This document shows, piece by piece, positions 52,166 to 60,878 of a stretch of 64,000 nucleotides of DNA. The notes under the pieces are model-generated. The model did not search any database. It was not told where the DNA came from and was given only the letters and a program-made list of their open reading frames with translations. How positions within the stretch are numbered: position 1 is the stretch's first letter; the number at the start of each line of letters is the position of its first letter. This DNA comes from Treponema phagedenis (lineage in GTDB: Bacteria; Spirochaetota; Spirochaetia; Treponematales; Treponemataceae): NCBI RefSeq assembly GCF_008153345.1, contig NZ_CP042818.1:1178001-1242000 (forward strand), written 5' to 3'. The position numbers and the translations under genes were made by a program.

Positions 52166-53271
52166 AAATTTTTAATCCGGCGCGGCTAACGCAGGCTAGA
52201 AATTGGAATAATTATACGCTTGATTATTTAGCCGGAATGCTTGGCGTTACAAAGGCTTCTGTCAGTTTGTATGAAAAAGGAGCGCGCAATCCTGATGCCT
52301 TTGTTCAAATACGGCTTGCCGAAGCTTTAGGTTTTCCAATTGAATTTTTTTATAAACCATCATTTGATACCTCTAATGCCCGCATTTCATATCGAAAAAA
52401 TAGCTCAACTAAAAAAAAGGAGAAGCAGAGGGCGGAACTTTTAAAGCAGTTTTCAATTGAGTTTATTGCTATGCTTTCAGGTTATGTTTCCTTTAAAGAA
52501 AGTACTATCAAGCCGATTGATATTTCTTGTGAAGAATTATCAAGCGAAGATATTGAAGATGTCGCAGTAACATTACGAAAAACGTTTAATGCCGGCTTAG
52601 GGCCTATACAAAATTTGATGATTTTTCTTGAAAATAGAGGTGCTATTATTTTTTTGTACGATAATTCAATTATCGAAATAGATGGTTTTTCCTGTATGTA
52701 TGCATCGCAACCGTTTATATATATTAATACTGACTACCCATGGGACAGAATGCGCTTCACGCTTGCCCATGAATTAGGACACATCATATTACATTCGGGT
52801 ATTGATGAGACAAAAACTCAAAGCTTTGACTTTTATAAAATGATAGAAAGGCAAGCAAATGTATTTGCAGGGGCTTTTTTATTTCCTAAAGAATCTTTTA
52901 GAAGAGAATTCAGGGGAATTGATAACAGATTTTTACTTGAAACAAAAAAAAAGTGGGGCCTTTCCAAAGCCGCCATTGTTAAGAGAGCTCATTCATTAAA
53001 ACTCATTGGAGATACTCAAAAGATATCCTTTTTTACCGGGCAAAGCCGGCGAAAAGAGCGTAAAGAGGAAGAAGGTTCAAAAATCCGAGAAAAGGAAGCC
53101 CCTTTTTTAGTTAAGACGGTAGTCAATACCTTACTCGAGCAGCACATTGACAGTTATTCATTAATAAGCCGCTGTGGGTTTCCCGATGAACTTTTACAAA
53201 TAATTTCCGCAAATACACTTGTTGCAAAGGATGAAGAAAAACAAACTTTACCGTTTAAACTCAATTTCTAA
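52162..53271 (+). CDS. XRE-family regulator with ImmA/IrrE metallopeptidase domain
   Basis: 369 residues from a GTG. Residues ~7-60 are an XRE helix-turn-helix (LAGMLGVTKASVSLYEKGAR). Residues ~155-260 contain HELGH (203-207) and a following Glu region, the zinc site of ImmA/IrrE peptidases. Such fusions control prophages, stress or neighbouring toxin genes. It is divergent from the RM operon and upstream of integrase, so it may control either. Confidence 0.8.
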   Translation: MKIFNPARLTQARNWNNYTLDYLAGMLGVTKASVSLYEKGARNPDAFVQIRLAEALGFPIEFFYKPSFDTSNARISYRKNSSTKKKEKQRAELLKQFSIEFIAMLSGYVSFKESTIKPIDISCEELSSEDIEDVAVTLRKTFNAGLGPIQNLMIFLENRGAIIFLYDNSIIEIDGFSCMYASQPFIYINTDYPWDRMRFTLAHELGHIILHSGIDETKTQSFDFYKMIERQANVFAGAFLFPKESFRREFRGIDNRFLLETKKKWGLSKAAIVKRAHSLKLIGDTQKISFFTGQSRRKERKEEEGSKIREKEAPFLVKTVVNTLLEQHIDSYSLISRCGFPDELLQIISANTLVAKDEEKQTLPFKLNF

Positions 53272-53408
53272 AACAAAACATGAGAGCAATTTTATCTGTT
53301 TAAAAGCCAATGAGTTGATTTTTGCTGAAATCGCTAAAGACTCAAGTTTCTGAATAGTCATGACGATATACAGATTAGGGTGGGTATACTTTTTTCACGG
53401 AGGAAAAA

Positions 53409-54836
53409 ATGAGGAAGGAATGGTATACGTATCTACGCAATGGATTTATCTATGTACAATTCATTAATAAAATAACCGGTAAAAAGATGACGGCAAAAAG
53501 TACCCGAACGCGAGACCCTGCTAAAGCTGAGAAGATAATACATCAATGGTACTACAATCAAGACAGTTTTTTTAATATCAAGCAAAAAGACGATAAAATC
53601 GGTATAATAGAACTTGCCGTTGAAAATGCAACGCATCGAGCATTGCAAAAAGCGGTGCCTATCGGTATTCAACATGATGAAAAACTTATTGCTTCTCTTT
53701 CGCAAACAATTGATCAAACAGTGAGCGAAACATTGAGCAAGTTTTTTGTTGATGCTGCAATAAAGGGAGAAGATAAAAAATCGATACAAAACCAAATACG
53801 CGCAATAGAAAGCATTGAAGAAAAAAGCGCAGAAATGAGAGAGCCCGGTGAGAAGTTTGATGGGGTTACTTTTAAGGACTATCTGTTTAATTTTTTTGAT
53901 TACGACAAAAGTCCGTATATTACGCAATTACAACAACGTGGCAAGTCTCTGCCGATGCGGCCGCGATTTAGAAATATGTTTTTGACATTCAGGCTCTATG
54001 AGCGTTTTTTTAGTAACACACTGCTTGCAGATATTGAAGCGGATGAGATTAATAGTATTTTAGGAGCGATAAAAAATACCGGAAATCTTGCGGATTCTTC
54101 AATGTGCGCTTTGGTTAGCAGTATTTGTCAAGCACTCAAGTTTGCGTACGAAAATGATGTCATTTCGCATTTGATAACCAGCAAAATTACGCGGTTCTCA
54201 AAGAAAAATAAGAAAAAAGAAATTTTTACTAATTCTGAACTTAAAAGAATTTTTGATGAGCGTGAGAATGTTTTTAATAATGAGCGGTATGCGCTTATTA
54301 ATGAGCTTTTGTTTAAAACCGGCTGCCGCATTGGCGAAATTCTTGCATTACAAATAAAAGATTTCCGCCAAACCTTAAACGGATATGAGCTTTTTATCGG
54401 CAGCAATTATGACTTTAGAGAGCATGCGTTAGGGCCGACAAAAACAAAGCGGGAAGATGTTGTGCCGATAACAAAGAAACTTGGTGAAAAGCTTATACAC
54501 TGTATTGAACAAAGTCCGTTCAAGGATGACCCCGAAGCGTTTATTTTTTATTCGCCGAAATTCGGTAAAAGCAAACCGCTGTCTTATGCAATCGTCAATC
54601 GTGATTTTCAAATTGCTATGAAAAAACTTGGAATTACGCGTAAGAATCTTACACTTCACAGTTACAGGCATACGTATGCGTCCATGTTGCGCGATGCCGG
54701 TTATTCCGATTCTGAATTGCAGTATCTAACTCGGCACGATAGCATTGACTTAGTATACCATTATGCCAATCATGTAACGCCGGCAATGCAACGAAAAAAA
54801 ATAGCGGCTGCCGAGTTGATAGACGAGCTTGCGTAA
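53409..54836 (+). CDS. int: Prophage tyrosine integrase
   Basis: 475 residues. The catalytic domain is clear: Arg in TGCRIGEILALQ, HSYRHTYASMLRDAG, and the Tyr in VYHYANH near the end. The N-terminal part has a SAM-like core-binding region. It inserts and excises the prophage. It is the last phage gene; host gene der follows after 836 bp, so this is the prophage right end. The att site was not located. Confidence 0.85.
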   Translation: MRKEWYTYLRNGFIYVQFINKITGKKMTAKSTRTRDPAKAEKIIHQWYYNQDSFFNIKQKDDKIGIIELAVENATHRALQKAVPIGIQHDEKLIASLSQTIDQTVSETLSKFFVDAAIKGEDKKSIQNQIRAIESIEEKSAEMREPGEKFDGVTFKDYLFNFFDYDKSPYITQLQQRGKSLPMRPRFRNMFLTFRLYERFFSNTLLADIEADEINSILGAIKNTGNLADSSMCALVSSICQALKFAYENDVISHLITSKITRFSKKNKKKEIFTNSELKRIFDERENVFNNERYALINELLFKTGCRIGEILALQIKDFRQTLNGYELFIGSNYDFREHALGPTKTKREDVVPITKKLGEKLIHCIEQSPFKDDPEAFIFYSPKFGKSKPLSYAIVNRDFQIAMKKLGITRKNLTLHSYRHTYASMLRDAGYSDSELQYLTRHDSIDLVYHYANHVTPAMQRKKIAAAELIDELA

Positions 54837-54979
54837 AGCCCAGTAAAAAATTAAATACTATTCTCTTTCTTATTTCTTCCAAAAAAGGACAGAAAAGGGA
54901 ACTTATGTTCTTTGCAGTAAAAAAAGATGCAAAAAACCGTATAAAATCTGTTTTTTCCAAAGTTTTTTTATTTTTTCGC

Positions 54980-55007
54980 TTGACAAAAACACATTAAGTG
55001 GTATTAT
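54980..55007 (+). promoter_or_regulatory. Orphan consensus promoter after integrase
   Basis: TTGACA (54980-54985), 16-bp spacer, TATTAT (55002-55007). No gene follows for 650 bp. The 836-bp gap (54837-55672) otherwise holds palindromic repeats and nothing coding that I can support. Confidence 0.5.
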
Positions 55008-55154
55008 GAGTATAGATTTTCATTGAAACAGTAGCGATTATTTTTATAATCAAACTGTAGTAAAAATTGTAGTAAAAGAACACAAAAACAAGTGCTAAAA
55101 AACGCTTGTTCTCTAAAATCTCTTCCTTTTTAGTAGTCAAAACTAAACCTGCGA

Positions 55155-55330
55155 GTTTTAAAACTTTGCAAATACCCTGTTTTAAAACATCGTTTCTGTT
55201 TGAACCACGGGCGTCCGTGCCCGTTCTGAGTTTGACACGGCGCACGGGCGAAGCGTTAATAATTTGTCTCCGCTTCGCCAACGAGTTTAAAAGCTTCAAT
55301 TTTACAAAACAGTGTTGATGCTTTTAAACA
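55155..55330 (+). repeat. Host palindromic repeats near prophage edge
   Basis: Two related units. Unit 1: GTTTTAAAAC twice (55155-55164, 55179-55188) and ACGGGC/GCCCGT (55207-55212, 55219-55224). Unit 2: GGCGAAGC/GCTTCGCC (55247-55254, 55272-55279) and GTTTAAAAGC/GCTTTTAAAC (55285-55294, 55320-55329). The AAGC/GCTT pair replaces AACC/GGTT of the 41.5-kb copies while keeping pairing. Confidence 0.75.
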
Positions 55331-55672
55331 TCGTTTGGAATTTGGCAACGGCGAGCAATTTACCATAGGAATGCTTAAATCCGCACTCCCTCATTGTTAG
55401 TGCTCCAATTTGTATAACCGGAAGTTAATTACAAAACGTTACATTAGACGAGGATACACAAAAACCGTTATGCCGGAAGCGAACATAGTTTCCACCGTAA
55501 AGGGGTGCGTCCTTTTGCCAATCGAAGATGAAAGAGCTTTGTTTTATGAGAAAAGCCGTTCTTTTTAACGAGATAAAAACAGCGGTTTTTGCAAGAGTCC
55601 AAGATTTTTTTGTAATCACTTTTAATTTTTGCGTTGATTGTGTATACTTGAAACTCAAGACAGTGAGGGGCA

Positions 55673-57103
55673 ATGAAACGTATGCAAAAAGAACAAGATG
55701 AATTAGACAAAGAATTAGAAGTTTCCTATGATTACCGTATTCGGTATGAAAACACGCCGCTCATCGTTATTGTCGGAAGACCGAATGTGGGAAAGTCAAC
55801 CCTGTTTAACCGGTTTTTGCGCAAGCGCAGAGCGATCACCGATTCCGTGCCGGGCGTTACGCGCGATCCGATTGAGGAGCAGGCAATTGTCAACGGTTTG
55901 CCGGTGCGGCTGATGGACACGGGCGGTTTTAAGCTTACCCGAAGCGGTTTGCAGGACGAGGATGTAATGGACAGCCTTGTGGTGGAAAAAACGATTGAGG
56001 CGCTTGAGCGTGCGGACAGGATTCTTTTGCTGCTTGATGCGGGACATGTCTTGCCTGAAGATGAGGAGTTTATTCAGTTTTTGCGTCCCTATTGGTCAAA
56101 GCTTATTGCGGCGGTGAATAAAACCGAAGGCGGCAGACTTGAGGCGGAAGCGTATAATTATTTTAAATACGGCTTTGAGCATCTTGTGTTTATCAGTGCG
56201 GAGCACGGAGATAATATCAGCGAACTCGGGGAGCTTATGACCGAAGGGCTCGATTTTTCCGACGTGCGGGAAGCCGCCGCAAAGGAGAACACCATTCGGC
56301 TTGCCCTGCTCGGAAAACCGAATACGGGGAAATCCACGTTGGCAAATTATTTAACGAAATCCTCCGCATCGATTGTCTCGGATATTGCCGGCACAACACG
56401 AGATGTGGTGCACGGGAATTTTTCTTACAAGGGAATGCACTTTGTACTTGCCGACACGGCGGGAATCAGAAAAAAGAATAAAGTAACGGCGGATATTGAG
56501 TATTATTCCGTATTGCGGGCAATCAAAAGCCTTGACTCTACCGATATTGTGTTTTATTTAATTGATGCACAGGAAGGTTTAAGCGAGCAGGATAAAAAAA
56601 TAATTGTGCAAGCTTCAAAACGGGGGCTCGGTATTATTTTTCTTTTGAACAAATGGGATATGATGGCGCAAGATCCAAAAACCTTCCAAGAGGCGGAGCG
56701 GCAGATAAAGATTATGTTTGCAAAAATGGAGTATGTGCCCGTGTTGCCCATCTGCGCGCAAACGGGAAAGGGTGTAAAAAAAGCACTCGATACCGCATTA
56801 AAAATTTTTTCGCAGCTAAACACTAAAATCGAAACATCTGCCCTCAATCTTGCCCTTAAAGATTGGACAACCGTCTACCCGCCGCCCGCGGGAAAAACCG
56901 ATTCTTTTTCGCTTAAATATCTGGTGCAAACCTCTACCTGTCCGGTTGAGTTTTTGGTATTTGCAAACAAGCCCGATGCGGTAACCGAAGGCTATATCCG
57001 CTATTTGCAAAACCGAATTCGGCTTGACCTCGGGTTTGATTTTATTCCCGTTACCGTAAAGGTAAAGGGCAGCAGAAAACGTTGGGAGGATAGAATCAGA
57101 TAA
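55673..57103 (+). CDS. der: Ribosome biogenesis GTPase Der (EngA)
   Basis: 476 residues with two GTPase domains in tandem, the hallmark of Der: GRPNVGKSTLFNRF near 35-48 and GKPNTGKSTLANYL near 215-228, with VPGVTRD and IAGTTRD switch regions and a NKWD guanine motif in the second. The C-terminal KH-like domain ends RIRLDLGFDFIPVTVKVKGS. It acts in 50S subunit assembly. GAGGGG precedes the ATG. Confidence 0.95.
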   Translation: MKRMQKEQDELDKELEVSYDYRIRYENTPLIVIVGRPNVGKSTLFNRFLRKRRAITDSVPGVTRDPIEEQAIVNGLPVRLMDTGGFKLTRSGLQDEDVMDSLVVEKTIEALERADRILLLLDAGHVLPEDEEFIQFLRPYWSKLIAAVNKTEGGRLEAEAYNYFKYGFEHLVFISAEHGDNISELGELMTEGLDFSDVREAAAKENTIRLALLGKPNTGKSTLANYLTKSSASIVSDIAGTTRDVVHGNFSYKGMHFVLADTAGIRKKNKVTADIEYYSVLRAIKSLDSTDIVFYLIDAQEGLSEQDKKIIVQASKRGLGIIFLLNKWDMMAQDPKTFQEAERQIKIMFAKMEYVPVLPICAQTGKGVKKALDTALKIFSQLNTKIETSALNLALKDWTTVYPPPAGKTDSFSLKYLVQTSTCPVEFLVFANKPDAVTEGYIRYLQNRIRLDLGFDFIPVTVKVKGSRKRWEDRIR

Positions 57104-57104
57104 C

Positions 57105-57434
57105 ATGGCCTTACTTTTTATCGGAGAAGTTGAAAAACTTACAGGCATAAAAGCGCATGTACTTCGGTATTGGGAAACAGTGCTCCCCTTTATGAAACCG
57201 CAAAAAGACCTTCAGGGCAGAAGGACGTACACCCAGCGTGACATAGACCTCATTTTCCGTATCAAGTATTTAACCGAAGAAAAAAACATGCCGCTTGAGG
57301 CTGCCGGCGAGCAGCTTTTAAATGAACTTTCCTCAAAAGGCGGCAGCAGCGAATCGGTTCGAGTGTCTCAAATGAGAGATGAACTGGTAAAAATTTACAA
57401 AACCGTGCAAGACACGCAGGATAAAATAAAATGA
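57105..57434 (+). CDS. MerR-type DNA-binding protein
   Basis: 109 residues: a MerR winged helix at the start (GEVEKLTGIKAHVLRYWE, GRRTYTQRDIDLIFRIKYL) and a short coiled tail. There is no effector domain, so it is a small MerR-like regulator. It starts 1 bp after der and overlaps the next gene by 4 bp, forming an operon. Confidence 0.8.
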   Translation: MALLFIGEVEKLTGIKAHVLRYWETVLPFMKPQKDLQGRRTYTQRDIDLIFRIKYLTEEKNMPLEAAGEQLLNELSSKGGSSESVRVSQMRDELVKIYKTVQDTQDKIK

Positions 57435-58792
57435 ACACAGCTTTTTACGAACGCTTTATCAAAAAAGAAAAACCGAAAAAGAAAACGGAACAAAAAGAGA
57501 AAAGCAAAAAAAGCCGGGCACATACTGAGCCGCGGCTAAAACAAAGAGAAACAAAAAAAACGCCGCAGCTTTCCAAAGCGCCGACTGCCGGCTTTCGGCA
57601 GCTGCGGGACAACTCGATTTTTTCAGCCCTTCGTTCGGATACTAAAAAACTTTTGGTGGATATTCCGCAGATTATCGAATCGGTTATTCCCTTAGAGCAA
57701 AAACACCGCCGAAAACTTCCGCAGGAAATACATCAGCTTTTTTATGAACTGACTTCCGAACGCTCTTCGCGCAAAATAGACTATATGAATAATCCGGTAA
57801 AACTTTCCGCCTATATTCATTATTATTTTTGGTGGAATCTGGTGCGCTTAACCAAACTTTTATATGCCTTGCCCCTTTCACTTGCCGACAATGCCGTTGC
57901 CGCGGATTTCGGCTCGGGGCCTTTAACCTTAGTTTGCGCCCTGTGGATTGCCCGCCCCGAACTTCGGCACAAAAAAATCATCTGGTATTGCGCGGACATT
58001 TCCGCAAAAGCACTGAGCATCGGCGAAGAGATATTCCTTTCTCTTTGCGCCCACACCGAGCGCGGCAAAACACCGGCGGCGGAACCTTGGAAAATTATCA
58101 AAGTAAATGACCGGTTCGGCTGCTCATTAAAAACCAAACTCGATTTATTTTGCGCAGCGAACATGTTTAACGAAATATTTTGGAACACACAAGACATGGA
58201 AGCGGAAGCGCAAAAAACAGCCCGTACAATTTCCGCCCTGCTTAAAAAAGAAGCGGACATCCTGATTATTGAGCCCGGCATTCCCCTTGCCGGAGAATTT
58301 ATTTCATGCCTGCGAGGCGAATTACTCGAAAAAAACTTCCTCCCCGTATCGCCTTGCCCACACAACTCGGACTGCGTATTGCCGGGGCAGCCTGCACTGC
58401 GAGAGCGAAGCGCAAAACCAATAGCCTTTGACAAATGGTGCCACTTTACCTTTACCACCGAAGACTCACCGGCAAACCTTCTGTTTCTTTCGGAACAAGC
58501 AAACCTCGGCAAAGAGCGGGCAAGCCTCTCCTTCCTTTTTTGCACAAACAAAAAACAGCCCGCCGCAGCGCACACCATTACCGCCCGCATTTGCTCCGAG
58601 CAAATCAAACTTCCCAACAACCGATACGGCAGATACGCCTGCAGCGAAAAAGGCTTCCTGCTCATTCTCTACGAAAAAAAAGAACCGCCGGCACACAAAA
58701 TCCCCTCAGGCTCGCTCATACAAATCCCCGCGGAAGCCTTTACCAAACCCCCTCGAGACAAAAAAACCGGCGCCTTCATAATCCGCGAATAA
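57431..58792 (+). CDS. Rsm22-like SAM-dependent methyltransferase
   Basis: 453 residues. After a Lys-rich N-terminus, residues ~155-165 (ADFGSGPLTLV) form the SAM motif. The C-terminal block with CPHNSDCVLPG and KWCHF matches the Rsm22 family, associated with the small ribosomal subunit and proposed to bind a metal or Fe-S cluster with those Cys. Co-location with der fits a ribosome-assembly role. Confidence 0.7.
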   Translation: MNTAFYERFIKKEKPKKKTEQKEKSKKSRAHTEPRLKQRETKKTPQLSKAPTAGFRQLRDNSIFSALRSDTKKLLVDIPQIIESVIPLEQKHRRKLPQEIHQLFYELTSERSSRKIDYMNNPVKLSAYIHYYFWWNLVRLTKLLYALPLSLADNAVAADFGSGPLTLVCALWIARPELRHKKIIWYCADISAKALSIGEEIFLSLCAHTERGKTPAAEPWKIIKVNDRFGCSLKTKLDLFCAANMFNEIFWNTQDMEAEAQKTARTISALLKKEADILIIEPGIPLAGEFISCLRGELLEKNFLPVSPCPHNSDCVLPGQPALRERSAKPIAFDKWCHFTFTTEDSPANLLFLSEQANLGKERASLSFLFCTNKKQPAAAHTITARICSEQIKLPNNRYGRYACSEKGFLLILYEKKEPPAHKIPSGSLIQIPAEAFTKPPRDKKTGAFIIRE

Positions 58793-58811
58793 ACCTCCCG
58801 CAGACAATTAA

Positions 58812-58970
58812 CTCAAAGAGTTTTAACGCTTTGCAAATTACTTTGCTTTAAAACGTCGCTGCTGCGTGGAACCACGGGCGTCCACGCCCTGATTTTTAGT
58901 ATTCTTGATTAAATTAGTGCTGCGAGTTTAAAAACTCCTATTTATGTCAGTGTGGTAGTTTTTAAACATC
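58812..58970 (+). repeat. Host palindromic repeats after rsm22-like gene
   Basis: GGGCGT/ACGCCC (58876-58881, 58884-58889) and GTTTAAAAACT/AGTTTTTAAAC (58926-58936, 58957-58967), the latter an 11-bp stem where other copies have GTTTAAAAGC/GCTTTTAAAC. Flanks such as ACATCGTTTGAAATT match the copies at 41.6 and 55.3 kb. Confidence 0.7.
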
Positions 58971-59075
58971 GTTTGAAATTGTTCTGATTTTTGTCGTCCG
59001 TCACATAGCAGCATTTGAATTCAATTGAACCCGCACTATTTCATTGTGTACCGGGTAAGCGCAAAAACAAAAACC

Positions 59076-59104
59076 TTGACTTTTCGCCGAAAAAGGGTGA
59101 TACT
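59076..59104 (+). promoter_or_regulatory. Promoter of the 59.1-kb small RNA
   Basis: TTGACT (59076-59081), 17-bp spacer, GATACT (59099-59104). Confidence 0.6.
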
Positions 59105-59110
59105 ATATCC

Positions 59111-59237
59111 GGGAAATGACCCAAGGGAATGCAAAACGTTCTCAGTTCAGGTTACCCTGCGAAGCGTTTATTTTGTAAACGTTTACCTTGTAAACCTGGA
59201 CCTCCGTTAAAAGCCGAGTTTACTGCTCGGCTTTTTT
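59111..59237 (+). ncRNA. Host small RNA, unidentified
   Basis: About 127 nt between the promoter and an intrinsic terminator (AGCCGAG 59212-59218 with CTCGGCT 59226-59232, then T-run). Inside, GTTCAGGTT pairs with AACCTGGAC, enclosing CGTTTA/TAAACG. No credible ORF fits. Position before divergent smpB/lepB genes suggests a housekeeping RNA, but I could not match it to SRP, 6S, RNase P or tmRNA. Confidence 0.55.
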
Positions 59238-59362
59238 TATTATTTGCGGTGCCAAGTCAATCTGTACAATTATCTTTAATCTATAATTGTACACCCTTTA
59301 CTATGTAACATGGCAAAATATGCTTTACAGAATCCCGCAACTCTTTAGTTATGAATCAAAAC

Positions 59363-60211
59363 TTAATTGCGAACCCAAAGCACCGGTTCTTCAATGTATG
59401 AGATATCCGTGATGCTGTCGTTTGCGTAGGTAATGATTGGTTTTATTTTTATACCGGATAGTTTTTTGTTGTCGGTGTTGATTAAAAAGTTCCATTCAAG
59501 CGGTTTTGCTTTTTCTACTGCAAGCTTTGCAATTGAATCGGGAATATCTAAAAACTGACGAGGGAAAAGATTGCCTTTTTGGATAACTTTAATACCGGTT
59601 GAATCTGAAAAGCTCAGTGTAAGAGGAATGGATACTCCGCTTGAAAGAATTGCAATACCGCGACCTCCGCGCATGATTACAATTTTATTTATTTCTTTTT
59701 CTCCGCTCCAAGAACCGGCAAGCGTATCTAATGAAAACTTTGTTTGAACGCTTTGTTTTTCAGGCGGAGGTTTTGATTCGGCAATAGGCAGGCTTGCAGA
59801 TTGATCAAAAAGATTGCGGACAATCATGCGGGAATCTAAGAGAATTTTATTAGCCGTTTCATATGTCCTGGTAAGAAATCTGCTTATATCTCCTTCTTTG
59901 CTTTTAAGAACCATATCCAGTTTCAGCTCTCCTCCGGCTGAAGAAATATATCCGTAAAAAATATAGTCTAATCCGGCGGATTGAGGAAAGTCGCGAGGAA
60001 TCGGTTGGTCTCTGCAATCAACAATTTCATAATCTTTCAGTTCCTTCACAAAGGAGAACACTAAATCATTTATTCCGCTCTCTATTTGCGGATCGATATC
60101 TTTTATTTCTATTTTATAAATACCCACACGAGGGATTGCAAAGCCTTGCTTTACACTGATAAGAAAAATGAGGAAAAATAAAATTGTTATTTGTTTATTT
60201 TTTCCGTGCAT
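59363..60211 (-). CDS. Exported spirochaetal protein, unknown
   Basis: About 282 residues from the ATG at 60211, 1 bp after the smpB stop, preferred over upstream ATGs inside smpB. A signal peptide (ITILFFLIFLISVKQGFA) is followed by a domain around VGIYKIEIKDIDPQIESG that resembles small outer-membrane-associated proteins, and a beta-rich C-terminal half. Co-transcribed with smpB. Function unknown. Confidence 0.6.
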   Translation of the reverse strand: MHGKNKQITILFFLIFLISVKQGFAIPRVGIYKIEIKDIDPQIESGINDLVFSFVKELKDYEIVDCRDQPIPRDFPQSAGLDYIFYGYISSAGGELKLDMVLKSKEGDISRFLTRTYETANKILLDSRMIVRNLFDQSASLPIAESKPPPEKQSVQTKFSLDTLAGSWSGEKEINKIVIMRGGRGIAILSSGVSIPLTLSFSDSTGIKVIQKGNLFPRQFLDIPDSIAKLAVEKAKPLEWNFLINTDNKKLSGIKIKPIITYANDSITDISYIEEPVLWVRN

Positions 60212-60212
60212 C

Positions 60213-60677
60213 TTATCTGTTTCGCTCCCGAAGCTCTCGCTGAGTTTCTCGATGGATATCACGTTCTTTTATATCCGCTCGTTTATCAAACAATTTTTTA
60301 CCTTTACAGATACCAAGTTGTACTTTAATAATGCCGTTTTTTAAATAAAATTCAAGAGGAATAAGGGTATAGCCTTTTTCCTCAGTTTTTCTTTGCAGCC
60401 GTTTTATTTCATCTTTGTGTAAAAGCAACTTTTTCGGTCTGTTAGGATCATGATTAAAAATCGATGAAAACGGATACTCGGCAATAGAAAAATTTTTAAG
60501 CCATACTTCAAGGTTAATAATTTCGGCAAAGGAATCGGGAAAAGAGATTCTTCCTTCACGCACGGATTTTACTTCTGTTCCTTCTAAAACAAGCCCGCAC
60601 TCAATAGAATCTTCTACGGTATAATTAAAGAATGCTTTTTTATTTTTTGCAATTATTTTTCTTCCTTGCCCCTTCAT
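60213..60677 (-). CDS. smpB: SsrA-binding protein SmpB
   Basis: 154 residues, usual for SmpB. N-terminal KIIAKNKKAFFNYTVEDS, then GLVLEGTEVKSVREGR and the basic C-terminal tail KKLFDKRADIKERDIHRE, all conserved. It binds tmRNA and brings it to stalled ribosomes. The promoter -10 box ends only 6 nt before the ATG, so the mRNA looks leaderless. Confidence 0.95.
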   Translation of the reverse strand: MKGQGRKIIAKNKKAFFNYTVEDSIECGLVLEGTEVKSVREGRISFPDSFAEIINLEVWLKNFSIAEYPFSSIFNHDPNRPKKLLLHKDEIKRLQRKTEEKGYTLIPLEFYLKNGIIKVQLGICKGKKLFDKRADIKERDIHRETQRELRERNR

Positions 60678-60683
60678 GGTTTG

Positions 60684-60712
60684 ATTATATTCAGCAAAAA
60701 AATACTTGTCAA
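60684..60712 (-). promoter_or_regulatory. Consensus promoter of smpB
   Basis: On the minus strand: TTGACA (60707-60712), exactly 17 bp, TATAAT (60684-60689). Transcription should start at or next to the smpB ATG (60677). Confidence 0.8.
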
Positions 60713-60878
60713 CGGTCAGTTAAAATGTTAAAGTACGGTTTTAGCAGATAGATTTCTTAAAGATATAAAAACATAGAAGTTTTTTGCTTTGTTTTGTAAA
60801 AAACAATTTTCATCTCTTAAAAAACAAGGTGTTTGTTTTGTATCAAGATATGAAAATTCCTAAAAACCTAAGGATCGT

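Noticed and set aside
57823-58665. Long minus-strand frame opposite the Rsm22-like gene
   Set aside because: It is a codon-bias shadow of a clearly conserved plus-strand gene.
59025-59210. Short plus-strand reading frame
   Set aside because: It runs through a promoter, RNA hairpins and repeat DNA, and has no ribosome site.
59111-59237. SRP (4.5S) RNA or 6S RNA
   Set aside because: The conserved SRP apical loop and the long interrupted 6S duplex with central bubble are not seen.
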